Positions 7,058 to 9,579 of a stretch of DNA of 9,579 nt are shown here, one piece after another. The number at the start of each line of letters is the position of its first letter. Within the stretch, counting starts at the first letter, position 1. The notes below the pieces were generated by a model, which was not told the origin of the DNA, made no database searches, and saw nothing but the letters and a program-made list of their open reading frames with translations. Location: assembly GCA_027323595.1 (NCBI GenBank), contig DAHWBL010000232.1, forward strand, positions 1 through 9,579. The letters are read 5' to 3'. The DNA is from Acetobacteraceae bacterium. Lineage in GTDB: Bacteria > Pseudomonadota > Alphaproteobacteria > Acetobacterales > Acetobacteraceae. Made by a program: the position numbers and the translations under genes.

Positions 7058-8008
7058 ATGAAAATTCTCGCCGCCACGCTGCTCTGCCTGTTCGCCATCA
7101 CCGCCCACGCGCAGGACAAACTCACCTCCGTGCGCGTCGGCACGCTGAAAATGGCCGCCCTGACCGACCCCTACATCGCCCAGCAGCTCGGCATCTTCAA
7201 AAAACACGGGCTCGACGTGCAGCTCATCGAATTCAACGCCGGCGGCGAGGCGGTCGCCGCCGGGCGCGGCGGCAGCATCGACATTTTCCTCGCCATTCCC
7301 GGCACCGTCATGGTCGCCGACGAACGCGGCTTCGACATGCTGGCGATCTTCCAGAACGAGATCGCCAAGCCCGTGCCGCCTGATTCCGGCGCGGTGCTGG
7401 TGCGCGCCGAATCCCCCATCCACAGCCTCCAGGACCTCAAGGGCCACAAGGTGGTGGTCTCCTCGCTGCACAGCCAGAACGCGGTGTCGCTGCAAATGCT
7501 GCTCAAACGCCAGGGCATCGACCTCGCCTCCATCACCTGGCTCGAAATCCCCTTCCCCGCCCATCCCGACATCCTGCGCAGCAAACAGGCGGACGCGGTC
7601 GCCGCGGTCGATCCCTACACCACCGAGCTGATCAGCTCAGGCGTGGGACGCGAAATCGCCTGGTATTATATCGACTATATGCCCCTGCAACCGCTCGGCG
7701 CCTGGTTCGCGCGACGCTCCTATGTCGAGAAAAACCCGCAGGTGATCGAGGCCTACAACGCCTCCATCGCCGAGGCGATGGACCATCTCAACGCCGATCC
7801 CGCGCGCGCGCGTAAGGAAGTGGTCAATTTCACCGGCCTGCGCCCCGAGCTGGTCGCCGACATGCCGATGATCGGCTGGGATTACCACGTGAACCTCAAA
7901 CTCTGGCAGGAAGTGGTGGACATGATGGTGGCGAGCGGCGAGCTGCAAAAGCCGCACAAGGTGGACGAATTCCTCGCACCCCAGATTCGCGCCTGGGTGG
8001 TAAACTGA
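7058..8008 (+). CDS. NMT1/SsuA-type periplasmic substrate-binding protein
   Basis: This 316-residue protein is the solute-capture component of the ABC importer. The N-terminus MKILAATLLCLFAITAHAQD is a typical Sec signal peptide: a lysine, a hydrophobic stretch and a signal peptidase I site AHA/Q after residue 18. No lipobox is seen, so the mature protein should be free in the periplasm. The mature part starts with the family pattern VRVGTLKMAALTDPYIAQQL, GIFKKHGLDV and later LQDLKGHKVVVSS, AVAAVDPYT and WFARRSYVEKNP, which place it with NitT/TauT/NMT1 binding proteins. Ligands of this family include sulfonates, nitrate, taurine and pyrimidine precursors; the ligand here is undetermined. It is the last gene of the operon, separated from its ATPase and permease genes by four enzyme genes. 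That arrangement suggests the transported compound is also the substrate of those enzymes. Confidence 0.94.
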   Translation: MKILAATLLCLFAITAHAQDKLTSVRVGTLKMAALTDPYIAQQLGIFKKHGLDVQLIEFNAGGEAVAAGRGGSIDIFLAIPGTVMVADERGFDMLAIFQNEIAKPVPPDSGAVLVRAESPIHSLQDLKGHKVVVSSLHSQNAVSLQMLLKRQGIDLASITWLEIPFPAHPDILRSKQADAVAAVDPYTTELISSGVGREIAWYYIDYMPLQPLGAWFARRSYVEKNPQVIEAYNASIAEAMDHLNADPARARKEVVNFTGLRPELVADMPMIGWDYHVNLKLWQEVVDMMVASGELQKPHKVDEFLAPQIRAWVVN

Positions 8009-8018
8009 AAACCGGATT

Positions 8019-8048
8019 TCGTCTGCCGCAACAAAAAAATGCAGATGA
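8019..8048. terminator. Weak hairpin, possible terminator
   Basis: TCGTCTGC at 8019-8026 can pair with GCAGATGA at 8041-8048 through eight pairs including one G-U, leaving a 14-nt A-rich loop. It lies 11 nt after the binding-protein stop codon. No T-run follows on the plus strand, so intrinsic termination is doubtful; it may only slow transcription or protect the 3' end. Confidence 0.25.
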
Positions 8049-8064
8049 CATGAAGGTTATGTTG

Positions 8065-8086
8065 GATTGCTTCACGTGAAGCAATC
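8065..8086. repeat. Perfect 22-bp palindrome, copy 1 of parS-like site
   Basis: The bases are their own reverse complement across 22 bp, with the core TGCTTCACGTGAAGCA at 8068-8083. The core matches the ParB-binding consensus TGTTTCACGTGAAACA at 14 of 16 positions; the two differences are symmetric (third base from each end). As RNA it could form a 9-bp stem with an ACGU loop, but no T-tract follows. The role could be a parS-type site, an operator for another dimeric protein or a bidirectional transcription-end structure. Confidence 0.6.
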
Positions 8087-8108
8087 TTGCGAATCCGAAA
8101 ACATCCAA

Positions 8109-8126
8109 TTGCTTCACGTGAAGCAA
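8109..8126. repeat. Perfect 18-bp palindrome, copy 2 of parS-like site
   Basis: TTGCTTCACGTGAAGCAA is self-complementary and identical to the central 18 bp of the copy at 8065-8086. The centres of the two copies are 42 bp apart, close to four helical turns, so both would face the same side of the DNA. The copy ends two bases before the permease stop codon on the minus strand. The flanks differ between the copies, so selection seems to have kept the core and not a longer duplicated unit. Confidence 0.6.
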
Positions 8127-8128
8127 AA

Positions 8129-8866
8129 TCACCCGCCGCCCGGCTGAATCCGCCGGGCCGCCGCCGCCAGCGCCTGGTTGACCAATATCGCGACCCCGAA
8201 CAACAGCACGATCACCGACAAAATCGTCGGCAGATCGTCATAGGCGACGGCATTGACGACAACGAACCCCAACCCCTGCCGCGAGGCGAACATCTCCCCC
8301 ACCAGCACCCCCAGCAGCGACAGCGAAAACCCAAGCCGCAACGCCGCCAGCAGATCGGGCAAGGTCGCCGGCAGCAGCACCGTCCAAACGGTCTGCCACG
8401 GTCCAAGCCGCATCGCCCGCGCGCTGCGCGGCAGGATCGGCTTGATGTTGCGCACCGAACCCATCACCAGCAGCGCCACCGGCACCAGCCCATGCATCGC
8501 CCCGAACGCCACCCGCGCCGACAGCCCGAGCCCGAAAATCAACAAAACCAGCGGATACAGCGTCACTTTCGGCAAGGCATAGAGCGACGCCAGAATCGGC
8601 TCCATCACCTCGCCCGCCAGCCGCCGCGCCCCCAGCACCACCCCCAGCGCCACCCCGCCCAGCATCGACAGCACCACCGCATAGACCAGCGCCTGCGCGG
8701 TCGCCGCGACATCAACCAGAAAATCATGGTCGCCCAGCAGCGCCACCAAGGTCGTGATGGTCTTCCACGGCGTGGCCAATGACCGCGCCCCCACCAAAAG
8801 GCTCAACCCCTCCCACACCGCCACCGCCAGCAGCAGCAGCAAAAAACTATCCACATGCCGCCTCAC
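8129..8866 (-). CDS. SsuC/TauC-type ABC transporter permease, downstream of a tandem pair
   Basis: This protein of 245 residues is an inner-membrane permease of the BPD_transp_1 superfamily. Six hydrophobic segments are visible near residues 7-26, 58-80, 102-115, 118-137, 172-192 and 214-233. The EAA-type loop is near 148-171 (RSARAMRLGPWQTVWTVLLP), and the typical LYALPKVTLYPLVLLIFGLG and GLGFVVVNA segments are present. The start chosen is GTG at 8866, which overlaps the upstream permease stop by four bases (GTGA) and begins just before the first membrane segment. A TTG at 8899 would add 11 residues but has no clear ribosome-binding site and would lie well inside the upstream gene. It is a different protein from the permease at 2947-3705, so it belongs to a second transporter. 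The substrate is unknown, and its ATPase and binding protein are not in the window. Confidence 0.9.
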   Translation of the reverse strand: MRRHVDSFLLLLLAVAVWEGLSLLVGARSLATPWKTITTLVALLGDHDFLVDVAATAQALVYAVVLSMLGGVALGVVLGARRLAGEVMEPILASLYALPKVTLYPLVLLIFGLGLSARVAFGAMHGLVPVALLVMGSVRNIKPILPRSARAMRLGPWQTVWTVLLPATLPDLLAALRLGFSLSLLGVLVGEMFASRQGLGFVVVNAVAYDDLPTILSVIVLLFGVAILVNQALAAAARRIQPGGG

Positions 8867-9579
8867 CGCCGCCGCCGCGCGCGCAGAATCTGGTCCCAAT
8901 GGTGCAGAACTCCATTGATCCCACCGACAACGATCAGCACCAGCAGCATCAGCCCATACATGGTCGGGTTGTCGAATTCGTTATAGGCATTGGCGATGGC
9001 ATATCCCATGCCCTCGCCCGACAGAATGAATTCCGAGGCGATCACCCCGATGAACCCATAGGCCACCGCCAGCGTCACCCCCGAAAACAATTGCGGCGCC
9101 GCCGCCGGCAACACGATCCGCCAGGTCCGCGCCGCCCACCCCATGCCAAGAACCAGCCCGGTACGCCGCAGCACCACCGGCACCTGGTCCAGCGCGCTGA
9201 TGGTCGAGATCACCATCACCCCCGCCGCCGTCAACACCGCCGTGGCAATGATCGCCGCGTGCCCAACGCCCAGAAACACGATCAGCACGGGATAAAACAA
9301 AAATGTCGGCACCGCGTAATAGCTCGCCAGAAGCGGGTCGATCGCCTGGCGCAGTCGCGGCACCGCATGAATGCCCGCCCCCACCACAAACCCACCAATG
9401 ATCGCAACCAGGCTCGCCACCACCACCGAGGCAAGAGCGGAAATCATCGCCTCGCGCATCTGCGCCACAAAAAACAGCCGCCACAGGCTCACCGCCATCC
9501 GGCTCGGCGGGATCATCACCGTGCCTGCGATCATCCCATATCGACAGGCCAGTTCCAGCGCCAGCACACCCGCCACAAC
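8863..9579 (-). CDS. SsuC/TauC-type ABC transporter permease, 5' end outside window
   Basis: The frame is open to the right edge and gives 238 residues before the TGA at 8863-8865. The visible part starts inside or just before the first membrane segment (VVAGVLALELACRYG). The domain then follows the usual permease plan: IPPSRMAVSLWRL, a second membrane segment with IIGGFVVGAGIHA, the AVPTFLFYPVLIVFLGVG segment, an EAA-type loop (RRTGLVLGMGWAARTWRIVL then PAAAPQL) and a C-terminal GEGMGYAIANAYNEFDN. A GTG at 9576 is in frame, but family members normally have some residues before the first segment, so the true start probably lies beyond the window. With the overlapping gene downstream it may form a heterodimeric channel, one transporter using two different permeases. 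Confidence 0.88.
   Translation of the reverse strand, partial: VVAGVLALELACRYGMIAGTVMIPPSRMAVSLWRLFFVAQMREAMISALASVVVASLVAIIGGFVVGAGIHAVPRLRQAIDPLLASYYAVPTFLFYPVLIVFLGVGHAAIIATAVLTAAGVMVISTISALDQVPVVLRRTGLVLGMGWAARTWRIVLPAAAPQLFSGVTLAVAYGFIGVIASEFILSGEGMGYAIANAYNEFDNPTMYGLMLLVLIVVGGINGVLHHWDQILRARRRR

Larger units (their letters stand above)
8009..8128. other. Convergent intergenic spacer with twin palindromes
   Basis: These 120 bases lie between the stop codons of the plus-strand binding-protein gene and the minus-strand permease gene. The spacer is AT-richer than its surroundings. It holds an imperfect 8-bp hairpin (8019-8026 with 8041-8048) whose loop contains seven consecutive A, and then two near-identical perfect palindromes. 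No open frame of note and no textbook terminator with a T-tract was found; transcription from both sides must nevertheless end here or be tolerated. Confidence 0.75.

Noticed and set aside
7881..7896. A third CACGTG-centred site inside the binding-protein gene.
   Set aside because: Only about 10 of 16 positions match the parS consensus and it is not palindromic beyond the core; coding constraint explains it.
8065..8126. Reading the twin palindromes as simple rho-independent terminators.
   Set aside because: Each could form a short hairpin, but neither is followed by a T-tract on either strand and the stems are not especially GC-rich. This remains possible but is not the best explanation for two identical perfect palindromes.
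8087..8782. A plus-strand open frame of 231 codons within the permease region.
   Set aside because: Its Arg/Gln/His/Pro-rich translation is the antisense of a membrane protein; the minus frame shows six hydrophobic segments and an EAA loop.

Overview
The window is very GC-rich, and its genes pack together with start and stop codons that touch or overlap. Codon use and protein style suggest an alphaproteobacterium, perhaps an acid-tolerant Acetobacteraceae-type organism. That placement is an inference: no marker gene is present. The content is accessory metabolism and transport, with no rRNA, tRNA, CRISPR array, transposase or phage gene visible.

Layout. (1) Positions 1-1831, minus strand: the N-terminal 610 residues of a large transglutaminase-like/DUF2126 protein whose 3' end lies outside the window. 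(2) Positions 1832-2086: a divergent control region with an 8-bp inverted repeat and a possible promoter. (3) Positions 2087-8008, plus strand: a tight seven-gene operon encoding a NitT/TauT-type ABC ATPase, its permease, two short-chain dehydrogenases, a luciferase-like flavin monooxygenase, a PuuE-like polysaccharide-deacetylase-fold hydrolase and a secreted NMT1/SsuA-type substrate-binding protein. Neighbouring genes overlap by 1-4 nt or abut, except for a 10-nt gap before the binding-protein gene. (4) Positions 8009-8128: a convergent intergenic spacer holding two copies of a perfect palindrome built on TGCTTCACGTGAAGCA, which resembles the bacterial centromere site parS. (5) Positions 8129-9579, minus strand: two overlapping SsuC/TauC-type permease genes, the upstream one running off the right edge.

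How the genes may work together. The operon looks like a self-contained uptake-and-breakdown unit. A periplasmic binding protein captures a small organic solute, and the permease and ATPase import it. A flavin monooxygenase, a C-N hydrolase-like enzyme and two NAD(P)-dependent oxidoreductases then process it. The enzyme mix (RutA/SsuD-like plus PuuE-like) fits a nitrogen-containing ring or amide, or an organosulfur compound, but the sequence does not fix the substrate. The two convergent permeases belong to a second transporter of the same superfamily. The most unusual non-coding signal is the pair of parS-like palindromes, whose centres lie 42 bp apart.
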